64,000 nt of DNA from contig NZ_CP040751.1 of the NCBI RefSeq assembly GCF_008001235.1, forward strand, positions 1,409,001 through 1,473,000, written 5' to 3'. Shown here piece after piece: positions 16,790 to 25,098 of this stretch. Under the pieces are notes generated by a model. It was not told where the DNA came from, made no database searches, and worked only from the letters and a program-made list of their open reading frames with translations. Source of the stretch: Salidesulfovibrio onnuriiensis. GTDB lineage: Bacteria > Desulfobacterota > Desulfovibrionia > Desulfovibrionales > Desulfovibrionaceae. The position numbers were made by a program, and so were the translations under genes. Position 1 is the first letter of the stretch; each line of letters starts with the position of its first letter.

Positions 16790-17869
16790 TTATGCCTCCT
16801 GCTTTTTGAAGAGATCCATGGGGTTCATGGAGATGAAGAAGATACCGATGACCATGACCACGGCTGCGGCCCAGGCGATGGGAGCCATGTTCCAGCCTTC
16901 GCCGCCCATGGCGACGCCGAGGACGAGCCAGCAGACGAACGGTACCCAGAAGGAGAAGGTTCCGTTGCAGGCCATGCCCAGGGCGGCGCCGCACATGGCG
17001 TTGCCCTTGTACCAGTACATGAAGGTCAGGTACGCGGCCAGGCCGGCTGCCAGGAACCAGGGCATTGCCGCTGCGTCGGTGAAGGACTGGGCGACCATGG
17101 AAACGGTGTCGGCACCGGAGATCAGGCCGAACAGGGGCACGAGGATGAACAGGTTGGAAAGGCCGGAGGTCACCTGGCGGATGGTGATGCCGATTTCCGG
17201 GTCGATCATGGAGGTGCCGTAGCCGCAGACGCAGCCTTCGATACCCCAGGCAACCGCGGCCAGGAAGCCGAAGAGGATGCCCAGCATCGGGTTGGTGCCG
17301 CCTTCCACGTTCAGGGCGTCAGCGCCGATCATGAGGGAGGCGCCGAAGCAGATGGCGATACCGAACAGCATGCGGGAGTTCAGTTCCTGCTTGAACCAGA
17401 TGCGGCCCAGGATTGCGCCCACTGCCGGGCACAGGGCAGCGATGGGGCCGACAATGGCGCCCGCCAGCTGCAGGCCGACAACGTAGGAGGTGGATGCGAT
17501 CGGACCGCCGATCAGGGCCGCGGTGACCATGACCAGGCCGGGCTTGGTCTTGATGGAGCGGAAAAAGTCGCCGAGCCTGCCGCGGAAAGTTGCGAAGCCC
17601 AGGGCCCACACGGCGGAACAGGTGTCGGTGGTGGCTGCGCCGAGTGCGGCGAGCAGGTAGGTCACGGCAAAGGCGGACAGTCCGGATTCAGCGCCGTACC
17701 AGGTCAGCCAGATGCCTTCGGACATGCCCTGGGTCATGAAGGCGGTGTAGAAACCGTAGAGCAGGCCGGACATCAGGGCAATGAGAATGCCCTTGGTCTT
17801 AAAGCTGGCAACCAGCTTCTGTTTTGCAGCGACGGCTGCCGGGTTCACTGCAATGGATGCGTTCCCCAT
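16790..17869 (-). CDS. DMT superfamily (EamA-like) transporter
   Basis: A 359-residue inner-membrane protein with about ten hydrophobic helices in two repeats, as in the drug/metabolite transporter superfamily (GILIALMSGLLYGFYTAFM near the start, GILFGFLAAVAWGIEG at the start of the second half). The ATG at 17869 has GAGGAGACG upstream. It is divergent from the choline-utilisation operon and is read from a promoter (18016-18046) nearly identical to the operon's own MerR-type promoter. By that link it is a candidate for choline uptake or for export of trimethylamine or another pathway product. DMT proteins carry many substrates, so this is inference. Confidence 0.82.
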   Translation of the reverse strand: MGNASIAVNPAAVAAKQKLVASFKTKGILIALMSGLLYGFYTAFMTQGMSEGIWLTWYGAESGLSAFAVTYLLAALGAATTDTCSAVWALGFATFRGRLGDFFRSIKTKPGLVMVTAALIGGPIASTSYVVGLQLAGAIVGPIAALCPAVGAILGRIWFKQELNSRMLFGIAICFGASLMIGADALNVEGGTNPMLGILFGFLAAVAWGIEGCVCGYGTSMIDPEIGITIRQVTSGLSNLFILVPLFGLISGADTVSMVAQSFTDAAAMPWFLAAGLAAYLTFMYWYKGNAMCGAALGMACNGTFSFWVPFVCWLVLGVAMGGEGWNMAPIAWAAAVVMVIGIFFISMNPMDLFKKQEA

Positions 17870-18015
17870 GGTCGTCTCCTCACACTTTAAAAGATGAATA
17901 CGTAAACACTTCCTCACGATACATTCGCGCCCAGAGGTCAGAATGAACGCGAAGCACTCCTATAGACTTGAGCCGGGGCAGCCTTCCCATGCGGGGGAAG
18001 GGTGACCCTATTGAA

Positions 18016-18046
18016 AATGTACCCCTTCCCTTAAGGGGAAGGTCAA
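18016..18046 (-). promoter_or_regulatory. MerR-type promoter/operator for the transporter unit
   Basis: Read on the minus strand: -35 TTGACC (18041-18046), a 19-base spacer (18022-18040) filled by an imperfect dyad around CCCTTAAGGG, and -10 TACATT (18016-18021). A 19-base spacer with an internal dyad is the hallmark of promoters activated by MerR proteins. The -35 and left half (TTGACCTTCCCC) are identical to the promoter at 18529. Confidence 0.72.
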
Positions 18047-18528
18047 TGTGAAAACTGTCACTTGTTTCGAACAATGCCTGGGATCAGCGGAAAAGCGGGG
18101 GGAGAAGCAGGGATTTGTCCTTCGAAATGGCGGTATTGCCGTTTTCTGTCCAGTGTGGCGTTTTTTTGCGTTTTTCAGGCACGGCTCCCTATACCCCTTT
18201 TGCCCGGGAATGCAAGTCTATCGGCAAGGCGATAGCGGGGCCGGGGCATTGGGCGGCCTTGGAAGCACCGGGGTTCCCGTCTGGGAAATATGACAAAAAC
18301 GTTACGGAAACAAACTGTTATCCCGTGTCGAACCTTGGCAGCGTTTCCGACCCTCCAGGTCTTTGCTCCACCAAGCCTTCCCCCGGGGCCAATATCGGAA
18401 AACCTGTGCTTGCCAGTATTGATTCCCAATAAAAGCATCCCTTTGCCTGCAATGGGCTGACTCTGTGCATAAAAGTGCAATCAGCACGGTGTGTTACATT
18501 CTTCACAAACCTTTTTTGCAAAAGTGTA

Positions 18529-18560
18529 TTGACCTTCCCCCTTGGTGGAGGGGCTAGGGT
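18529..18560 (+). promoter_or_regulatory. MerR-type promoter/operator for the cut operon
   Basis: Plus strand: -35 TTGACC (18529-18534), then a 19- or 20-base spacer with an imperfect dyad (CCTTCCCCC...GGAGGGG), and -10 CTAGGG or TAGGGT (ending 18559-18560). The first twelve bases match the divergent transporter promoter exactly. It lies about 100 bases before the first shell gene. Confidence 0.72.
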
Positions 18561-18656
18561 GAAAATCGGATGTGAACAAGGAACTGTTCCTGGGTTCGCT
18601 CCGGAAGGCAGTAACGCTTTTGAACTGAAGCATCAGCTCAATGAATGGGAGATCAC

Positions 18657-19271
18657 ATGAGGTATCAAGGCGAAGAGGCTCTGGGCCTTATCGAAACTCT
18701 TGGAATGGTTCCGGCCATCGGTGGCGCGGACGCAATGCTCAAAACCGCTGACGTGGAACTCGTTTCCTACGAAAACGTCGGATCCACTCTGGTCTGCGTC
18801 ATGGTCAAGGGCGACGTGGCCGCTGTCGAGGCATCCGTTTCCGCAGGCGCCAGCGCAGCTTCCGAAGTGGGCAAGCTGACCGCAAAGAACGTCATGCCCC
18901 GCCCCATCCGCGGCGTCGGCGACATCGTTTGCGTGCACGGCGTTGAAGAGGGCCCGGCCAACGAATCCGGCCAGCGTCCCCGCGCAATGGGTCTCATCGA
19001 AACCTTCGGCATCGTTTTTGTTCTCGAAGCCGCAGACGCCATGATGAAGACCGCCGACGTGGAACTCATCGGCTACGAAAACGTGGCATCCGGTTATATT
19101 TCCGTGCTGGTCCAGGGCGATGTGGCCGCATGTAAGGCCGCCGTCGAAGCCGGTGTGAAGGCCGTGGAGGCAATGCACGCGGAAGTCTACAGCTCCCTGG
19201 TCATTCCGACTCCGCACCCGGACCTGGAAAAGATCACCAAGATCTACGCCATCGAAAACCTGCTGCCCTAG
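18657..19271 (+). CDS. BMC-T shell protein (tandem BMC domains)
   Basis: A 204-residue trimeric shell protein with two BMC domains: residues 6-85 (ALGLIETLGMVPAIGGADAMLKTADV) and about 108-190 (AMGLIETFGIVFVLEAADAMMKTADV). Three copies form a pseudohexamer tile in the microcompartment facet, with a pore for substrate or cofactors. The ATG at 18657 has GGGAG upstream; an in-frame ATG at 18645 has none. It is the first gene of the choline operon, directly after the MerR-type promoter. Unlike the other two BMC-T proteins here, it lacks the Cys-Pro/Ser-Gly pore motif of PduT. Confidence 0.93.
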   Translation: MRYQGEEALGLIETLGMVPAIGGADAMLKTADVELVSYENVGSTLVCVMVKGDVAAVEASVSAGASAASEVGKLTAKNVMPRPIRGVGDIVCVHGVEEGPANESGQRPRAMGLIETFGIVFVLEAADAMMKTADVELIGYENVASGYISVLVQGDVAACKAAVEAGVKAVEAMHAEVYSSLVIPTPHPDLEKITKIYAIENLLP

Positions 19272-19344
19272 TTTCGCCATGAAGGTGGAAACAGGGGCAA
19301 CCGGACAAGGTGATCACGCACAGAAACCGGAAAAGGGGTAGCCA

Positions 19345-20847
19345 ATGATTATCGACAACGATCTGCTCTCCATCCAGCAAGCCAGGATCCTGGCGGAAAA
19401 CGCATTCGAGGCCCAGAAGACGCTGGCCGCGTTTCCCCAGGAAAAACTGGACGCGATTGTCGAGCGCGTGGCCGAGGCCGTGGAGGAGCAAGCCCAGGCC
19501 CTTGCGGTCATGTCCGTTGACGAGACCGACAGCGGCATTTGGCAGGACAAGTGTGTCAAGAACCGGTTCGTCTGCGAGCACGTCCGAAACCACCTGCGCG
19601 GCATGCGCTGTGTGGGCGTTATCGGCGAGGATTCGCAGAAACGGCTCATGGACATCGGCGTTCCCGTCGGGGTCATTGCCGCGGCCAGTCCCGTGACCAG
19701 TCCGGTTTCCACCACAGTCTACAAGACCCTGATAGCCATCAAATCAGGAAACGCCATCGTCTTTTCCCCCCATCCCCGGGCCATGAAGAGCATCTGCCGC
19801 GTTCTGGACATCATGATCGATGCCGCCCAGTCCGCGGGCCTGCCCGAGGGATGCCTCTCCTACCTGGGCACCGTGACCAAAAGCGGTACCCGGGAACTCA
19901 TGAGCCATCCGGCGGTTTCGCTGGTCATGGTTTCCGGCGTCCCCGGCATGCTCCGGGTTGCGCAGGGCACGGGAAAACCCGTCATCTACGGGGGAACAGG
20001 CAACGGTCCGGCCTTTATCGAGCGCTCTGCGGACATCAAGCAGGCCGTCAAGGACATCATCAGCAGCAAGACCTTCGACAACGGCATGGCCCCTTCGGCC
20101 GAGCAGTCCATTGTCGTGGATTCCTGCATTGCCGACGATGTGGTTCGGGTCCTCAAGGACAACGGCGCCTATTTCATGTCCGAGTCCGAGTCGCTCAAGC
20201 TCGCCGACCTCTTCTTCAGCCCGGACGGGCTGCGCAAGAAGGGCACGGTGGGCGTGCCCGCGGCCACCCTGGCCAAAAGGGCCGGATTCGAGGTTCCCGG
20301 AAGCGTCAAGGTGCTGGTCGCCCGGCGCAAGTACGTTTCCGAAACCGACCCCTACTCCCGGGAACTCCTTTCCCCGGTGCTCGCCCTCTACGTGGAGGCC
20401 GACTGGATGCACGCCTGCGAAAAGTGCATCGAGCTGCTGCTGCACGAAAGGAACTCCCACACCCTGGTCATACATTCCGGCGACGAAGAGGTTATCCGCC
20501 AGTTCGCCCTCAAAAAGCCCGTGGGCAGGTTGCTGGTCAATACGCCGGCCACCTTCGGCGGCATGGGGGCCACCACCAACCTCTTCCCGTCCATGACATT
20601 GGGCAGCGGCTCCGCAGGCCGCGGCATCACCTCGGACAATGTTTCCCCCAAGAATCTCATCTACGTGAGGAAGGTGGGCTACGGCGTCCGGAAAATGGAT
20701 GGCGCGCAGTGTGCGGCAGTGAACGAGGAAACGGCCTGCCACGAAGGCAGCGCAAAGATGGAAGATAACGATTCGAGAACGTTGCAGGCTCTGCAGCAGA
20801 TCTTGAAGGAAGCGATCGACGTCATGAAAGATCCTGCGGATCGATAA
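19345..20847 (+). CDS. Aldehyde dehydrogenase homologue lacking the catalytic cysteine
   Basis: A 500-residue member of the CoA-acylating aldehyde dehydrogenase family, collinear with the 479-residue copy at 25099. The family's active-site segment FDNGxxCASEQ reads FDNGMAPSAEQ here: proline (P250) stands where the other copy has C247. Without the nucleophile it should not oxidise aldehyde, so a structural, regulatory or CutC-assisting role is more likely. The nucleotide-binding glycine region is also altered (IYGGTGN versus GVGAGN). A C-terminal extension forms a short amphipathic helix (LQALQQILKEAIDVM), like peptides that direct cargo into microcompartments. Its TAA is at 20845-20847, just before cutC. 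Confidence 0.88.
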   Translation: MIIDNDLLSIQQARILAENAFEAQKTLAAFPQEKLDAIVERVAEAVEEQAQALAVMSVDETDSGIWQDKCVKNRFVCEHVRNHLRGMRCVGVIGEDSQKRLMDIGVPVGVIAAASPVTSPVSTTVYKTLIAIKSGNAIVFSPHPRAMKSICRVLDIMIDAAQSAGLPEGCLSYLGTVTKSGTRELMSHPAVSLVMVSGVPGMLRVAQGTGKPVIYGGTGNGPAFIERSADIKQAVKDIISSKTFDNGMAPSAEQSIVVDSCIADDVVRVLKDNGAYFMSESESLKLADLFFSPDGLRKKGTVGVPAATLAKRAGFEVPGSVKVLVARRKYVSETDPYSRELLSPVLALYVEADWMHACEKCIELLLHERNSHTLVIHSGDEEVIRQFALKKPVGRLLVNTPATFGGMGATTNLFPSMTLGSGSAGRGITSDNVSPKNLIYVRKVGYGVRKMDGAQCAAVNEETACHEGSAKMEDNDSRTLQALQQILKEAIDVMKDPADR

Positions 20848-20877
20848 ATGACGAATCCCTTACATGGAGGAAGCAAA

Positions 20878-23418
20878 GTGGATCTTCACGCATTTTCAAA
20901 CAAGCTTGCTGAGGCAACGAAAAATCTGAGCCCCGAGGAACGCGCCTCGCTGAGGAAGATTTTCGAGGGAGTCTCCGCAGAGGTATTCAATAGCAAACAC
21001 GAGGAATCCCATCCCGTGTGCACCGATGGCTGCGGCGTCCCCGACGGCCCCACCGAGCGCCACGCGAAGCTCAAGACGAACTTCCTGAAGGTTGTTCCCA
21101 GCGTGAGCATTCACCGTGCCCGCACCATCACCAAGGTTGCCAAGGAAAACCCGGGCCTGCCGCCCATCCTGCTGCGTTCCAAGGCCTTCAAGACCGCCTG
21201 CGAAACCGCACCGCTGGTCATCCAGGACTACGAACTCATCGTGGGCGCGCCCAACGGCGCTCCGCGCGCGGGCGCATTCTCCCCGGATATCGAATGGCGC
21301 TGGATGAAGGACGAACTGGACACCATCGCCGACCGTCCGCAGGACCCCTTCTACATCTCCGAAGAAGACAAGAAGGAACTGCGCGAAGAGGTCTTCCCGT
21401 TCTGGGAAAACAAGTCCGTGGACGAACACTGCGAAGCCCAGTACCGCGAAGCGGGCCTGTGGGAAATGTCCGGCGAGTCCTACGTTTCCGACTGCTCCTA
21501 CCATGCGGTCAACGGCGGCGGCGACTCCAACCCGGGCTATGACGTCATCCTGATGAAGAAGGGCATGCTGGACATTCAGGCCGAGGCCGAAGCCAAGCTG
21601 GAAGCCCTGGATTACGCCAACCCCGAAGACATCGACAAGATCTACTTCTACAAGTCCATCATCGAGACCGCCGAAGGCGTCATGATCTACGCCAAGCGCA
21701 TGTCCGAATACGCAGCCGAGCTGGCCGCCAAGGAAACCGATCCCAAGCGCAAGGCCGAACTGCAGAAGATCTCCGAGGTCAACGCCCATGTTCCGGCCCA
21801 CGCTCCCACCACCTTCTGGGAAGCCATCCAGGCCGTGTTCACCATCGAATCCCTGCTGACCCTGGAAGAAAACCAGACCGGCATGTCCATCGGCCGCGTG
21901 GACCAGTACATGTACGAGTTCTTCAAGGCCGACCTCGCAGCCGGACGCCTGACCGAGTACGAAGCCTTTGACCTGGCCGGCTGCATGCTCATCAAGATGT
22001 CCGAAATGATGTGGCTGACCTCCGAGGCGGGGGCAAAGTTCTTCGCCGGCTACCAGCCCTTCGTGAACATGTGCGTGGGCGGCGTGACCCGTGAGGGCAA
22101 GGACGCCACCAACGACCTGACCTACCTGCTCATGGACGCCGTGCGCCACGTGAAGATCTACCAGCCCTCGCTGGCCACCCGCGTGCACGTCAAGTCCCCG
22201 CAGAAGTACCTGAAGAAGATTGTGGACGTCATCCGTTCCGGCATGGGTTTCCCGGCCGTGCACTTCGACGACGCCCACATCAAGATGATGCTGTCCAAGG
22301 GCGTGAGCATCGAAGACGCCCGCGACTACTGCCTCATGGGCTGCGTCGAACCCCAGAAGGCCGGCCGCCTCTACCAGTGGACCTCCACCGGTTACACCCA
22401 GTGGCCCATCTGCATCGAAACCGCCCTCAACCACGGCGTGCCCCTGTGGTACGGCAAGCAGGTCACCCCGGATCCGGGCGACATCTGCCAGTTCGACACC
22501 TACGAAAAGTTCGAGGATGCCGTTAAGGACCAGATCAAGTGGGTCACCGAGAAGACCAGCATCGCCACGGTCATCTCCCAGCGCGTCCACCGCGACCATG
22601 CTCCGAAGCCGCTCATGTCCATCATGTACGAAGGCTGCATGGAAAAGGGCAAGGACGTTTCCGCCGGCGGCGCCATGTACAACTTCGGTCCCGGCGTGAT
22701 CTGGAGCGGTCTGGCCACCTACGTGGACTCCATGGCCGCCATCAAGAAGCTGGTCTACGACGACAAGAAGTACACCCTGCAGCAGCTCAACGAAGCCCTG
22801 GTGGCCGAGTTCAAGGGCTACGACGAGATCAAGAAGGACTGCCTGGCGGCTCCCAAGTACGGCAACGACGACGACTACGCCGACATGATCGCCGCTGACC
22901 TGGTGCACTTCACCGAGGTCGAGCACCGCAAGTACAAGACCCTGTACTCCGTGCTCAGCCATGGCACCCTGTCCATCTCCAACAACACCCCGTTCGGCCA
23001 GCTGCTGGGCGCATCCGCCAACGGCCGCGACGCCTGGATGCCGCTTTCCGACGGCATCAGCCCGACCCAGGGTGCGGACTACAAGGGCCCCACGGCCATC
23101 ATCAAGTCCGTTTCCAAGATGGCCAACGACAACATGAACATCGGCATGGTGCACAACTTCAAGCTCATGTCCGGTCTTCTGGAAAACCCGGAAGGGGAGA
23201 ACGGCCTCATCACCCTGATCCGTACCGCTTGCATGCTCGGTAACGGTGAGATGCAGTTCAACTACCTGGACAACGAGACTCTTCTCGATGCCCAGAAGCA
23301 CCCCGAAAAGTACCGCGACCTTGTGGTCCGCGTGGCAGGCTACTCCGCCTTCTTCGTGGAACTCTGCAAGGACGTGCAGGACGAGATCATCAGCAGAACC
23401 ATGCTGCATGAGATATAG
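20878..23418 (+). CDS. cutC: Choline trimethylamine-lyase (glycyl radical enzyme)
   Basis: CutC cleaves choline to trimethylamine and acetaldehyde by glycyl-radical chemistry inside the microcompartment. I set the start at GTG 20878, seven bases after GGAGG, giving 846 residues; the ATG at 20848 would add ten residues without a ribosome site. With this start the key residues fall at the positions known for the Desulfovibrio alaskensis enzyme: Y208, D216, C489 and E491 (GCVEPQK), and the radical glycine G821 in RVAGYSAFF. The N-terminal helical extension (about 1-50) precedes the catalytic barrel and may aid encapsulation. It is activated by CutD, encoded next. This gene is unrelated to the copper-linked cutC at 9827. 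Confidence 0.97.
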   Translation: MDLHAFSNKLAEATKNLSPEERASLRKIFEGVSAEVFNSKHEESHPVCTDGCGVPDGPTERHAKLKTNFLKVVPSVSIHRARTITKVAKENPGLPPILLRSKAFKTACETAPLVIQDYELIVGAPNGAPRAGAFSPDIEWRWMKDELDTIADRPQDPFYISEEDKKELREEVFPFWENKSVDEHCEAQYREAGLWEMSGESYVSDCSYHAVNGGGDSNPGYDVILMKKGMLDIQAEAEAKLEALDYANPEDIDKIYFYKSIIETAEGVMIYAKRMSEYAAELAAKETDPKRKAELQKISEVNAHVPAHAPTTFWEAIQAVFTIESLLTLEENQTGMSIGRVDQYMYEFFKADLAAGRLTEYEAFDLAGCMLIKMSEMMWLTSEAGAKFFAGYQPFVNMCVGGVTREGKDATNDLTYLLMDAVRHVKIYQPSLATRVHVKSPQKYLKKIVDVIRSGMGFPAVHFDDAHIKMMLSKGVSIEDARDYCLMGCVEPQKAGRLYQWTSTGYTQWPICIETALNHGVPLWYGKQVTPDPGDICQFDTYEKFEDAVKDQIKWVTEKTSIATVISQRVHRDHAPKPLMSIMYEGCMEKGKDVSAGGAMYNFGPGVIWSGLATYVDSMAAIKKLVYDDKKYTLQQLNEALVAEFKGYDEIKKDCLAAPKYGNDDDYADMIAADLVHFTEVEHRKYKTLYSVLSHGTLSISNNTPFGQLLGASANGRDAWMPLSDGISPTQGADYKGPTAIIKSVSKMANDNMNIGMVHNFKLMSGLLENPEGENGLITLIRTACMLGNGEMQFNYLDNETLLDAQKHPEKYRDLVVRVAGYSAFFVELCKDVQDEIISRTMLHEI

Positions 23419-23472
23419 CCGCCAGTAAGCCGGCCCGGGATTTGAGCAACCAGAAACAACAGAGAGAACACC

Positions 23473-24402
23473 GTGATCGAGAGAAAAGCGCACATATTCA
23501 ATATCCAGAAATACAACATGTATGACGGACCGGGTGTGAGAACGCTGGTGTTTTTCAAGGGGTGCCCCCTGCGTTGCGAATGGTGCTCGAATCCCGAGGG
23601 CCAGCTCCGGCGCTTCCAGGTGCTGTTCAAGCAGAACCAATGTGTTAATTGCGGTGCCTGCGTCGAGGTCTGTCCGGTGGACGTCCATCGGATGAACCCG
23701 GCAGGTCAACACATTGTTGCGCAGGACGTGGAATGCGTCGGCTGTCGGAAATGCGAAAAGGCCTGTCCCGAATCCGCTTTGGCCGTGGTCGGGGAAGTAC
23801 AGTCCATCTCTGAGATTCTGGAGGTCATCGAGGAGGACAGGCCTTTTTACGAAACTTCCGGCGGCGGCGTGACCCTGGGCGGCGGCGAAGTGCTGGCCCA
23901 GCCTGATGCGGCGGCAAGCCTGCTCCAGGCCTGCAGGCAGCGGGGCATCAACACCGCCATCGAGACCTGCGGCTACGCCCGGCCCGAGACCATCGAGAAG
24001 GTGGCCGACTACGTGGATCTCTTCCTGTACGACGTCAAGCACATGAATTCGGACAGGCATCATGAGATCACGGGCGTGCGCAATGAAATGATCCTGGAAA
24101 ACCTCAAGTGGCTGCTGGAGAACCGCTACAACGTGAAGATCCGCATGCCGCTCCTCAAGGGCGTCAACGACGGCGAGACGGAGATCCTCCAGCTGGTCGA
24201 ATTCCTGAAGCCCTATCAGGACCTCAAGAATTTCAAGGGAGTGGATCTGCTCCCGTATCACAAGATGGGCGTGAACAAGTACGCGCAGCTGGGTTGGGAA
24301 TATCCCATCGAGGGAGATCCCAAGCTGAGCGATGCCGACCTCGAGCGCATCGAGCAGGGCATCAAGAAATACAATTTTCCGGTTTCCGTGGTCCGGCACT
24401 AG
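23473..24402 (+). CDS. cutD: CutC activating enzyme (radical SAM)
   Basis: A 309-residue radical-SAM activase that places the glycyl radical on CutC using S-adenosylmethionine and a reduced 4Fe-4S cluster. The cluster motif CxxxCxxC is C31, C35, C38 (CPLRCEWC). A ferredoxin-like insert follows with two more 4Fe-4S motifs: C57/C60/C63/C67 and C88/C91/C94/C98. The SAM-binding GGGE is near residue 136. Translation starts at GTG 23473. It sits 54 bases after cutC, the usual pairing for glycyl radical enzymes. Confidence 0.96.
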   Translation: MIERKAHIFNIQKYNMYDGPGVRTLVFFKGCPLRCEWCSNPEGQLRRFQVLFKQNQCVNCGACVEVCPVDVHRMNPAGQHIVAQDVECVGCRKCEKACPESALAVVGEVQSISEILEVIEEDRPFYETSGGGVTLGGGEVLAQPDAAASLLQACRQRGINTAIETCGYARPETIEKVADYVDLFLYDVKHMNSDRHHEITGVRNEMILENLKWLLENRYNVKIRMPLLKGVNDGETEILQLVEFLKPYQDLKNFKGVDLLPYHKMGVNKYAQLGWEYPIEGDPKLSDADLERIEQGIKKYNFPVSVVRH

Positions 24403-24449
24403 GCGGGACCAGCGAATAGGCACCTGAAACGATCTGGGGGAAGGACGTT

Positions 24450-25094
24450 ATGGCAGCAATTGGATTCATAGAGACAAAGGGCCTGGTGGCCGCCATCGAG
24501 GCGGCGGACGCCATGCTCAAGGCGGCGGATGTCCGCCTGCTGGAACGAACTCAGGTGGGCAGCGGCCTGGTGACCATCACCGTGGCCGGGGAAGTTTCCG
24601 CCGTGAAGGCCTCGGTGGACGCCGGCGTCTGCGCCATCAAGCGCATCGAGGGCGCATGCCTGGTTTCCCAGCATGTCATCCCCCGTCCGGACGCGGAGGT
24701 TTCCGCCATCATCGCCACGGAACCCGGCCAGGCTGAAGCCGCACCGGCGGAAGAGGCCCCGGTGGTTGAAGAGCCGGCCATGGCGGAGCCCGAAGTCGTC
24801 GAGCCCGAGACCGTTGCCGAGCCTGAAGCGCCGGTGGTCGAGGAAGCTCCGGTCGAGGACGTTGCGGCGGATGAAGAGCCTGCGGAAGAAGCTCCGGTGG
24901 AAGCCGAGCCCGTGAAGGCGGCTCCGGCCGAGCGGCACAATATTTCGCAGTTAAAGAAAATGAAGGTCGGCAGATTGCGTCAGATTGCACGGTCCCTGAG
25001 CGGTCTTCCCATGACCCGCGACGAGATCAAATCGGCCAAGAAGAAAGACCTGATTGAAGTTATTGTTAATGCATACAGGCAGATAGAGGAGTAG
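24450..25094 (+). CDS. BMC-H shell protein with linker and Rho_N/SAP-like tail
   Basis: A 214-residue composite shell protein. Residues 1-88 are a canonical BMC-H domain (GFIETKGLVAAIEAADAMLKAADV). Residues about 92-160 form an acidic, Pro/Ala/Glu/Val-rich linker. The last 50 residues are a small helical domain (ISQLKKMKVGRLRQIARSL...KKKDLIEVIVNAYR) that resembles the Rho N-terminal or SAP fold, a nucleic-acid-binding type. EutK of the ethanolamine compartment is a known precedent for a BMC-H with a nucleic-acid-binding-like tail. The tail could bind RNA/DNA, cargo or the cytoplasmic face. It lies between cutD and the active aldehyde dehydrogenase, with GGAAGG before the start. Confidence 0.88.
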   Translation: MAAIGFIETKGLVAAIEAADAMLKAADVRLLERTQVGSGLVTITVAGEVSAVKASVDAGVCAIKRIEGACLVSQHVIPRPDAEVSAIIATEPGQAEAAPAEEAPVVEEPAMAEPEVVEPETVAEPEAPVVEEAPVEDVAADEEPAEEAPVEAEPVKAAPAERHNISQLKKMKVGRLRQIARSLSGLPMTRDEIKSAKKKDLIEVIVNAYRQIEE

Positions 25095-25098
25095 TTCA

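Larger units (their letters stand above)
17870..18656. other. Long divergent control region of the cut locus
   Basis: This 787-base gap between the transporter and the first shell gene holds no credible protein gene. It contains two MerR-type promoters (see 18016-18046 and 18529-18560) and a leader of about 100 bases before the shell gene. The stretch 18060-18500 shows nothing that I can name; short open frames there lack ribosome sites. Confidence 0.6.

Noticed and set aside
18048-18521. Short open frames in the cut control region.
   Set aside because: They lack ribosome sites, disagree in frame and composition with real genes, and overlap one another.
20848-20877. ATG 20848 as start of the choline lyase.
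   Set aside because: No ribosome site before it, whereas GTG 20878 follows GGAGG and gives the known length and residue numbering.
20896-24423. A 1,175-codon open frame on the minus strand opposite cutC and cutD.
   Set aside because: The plus strand encodes CutC and CutD with all catalytic residues; the antisense frame is His/Gly/Val-rich shadow sequence caused by GC-biased codon use.
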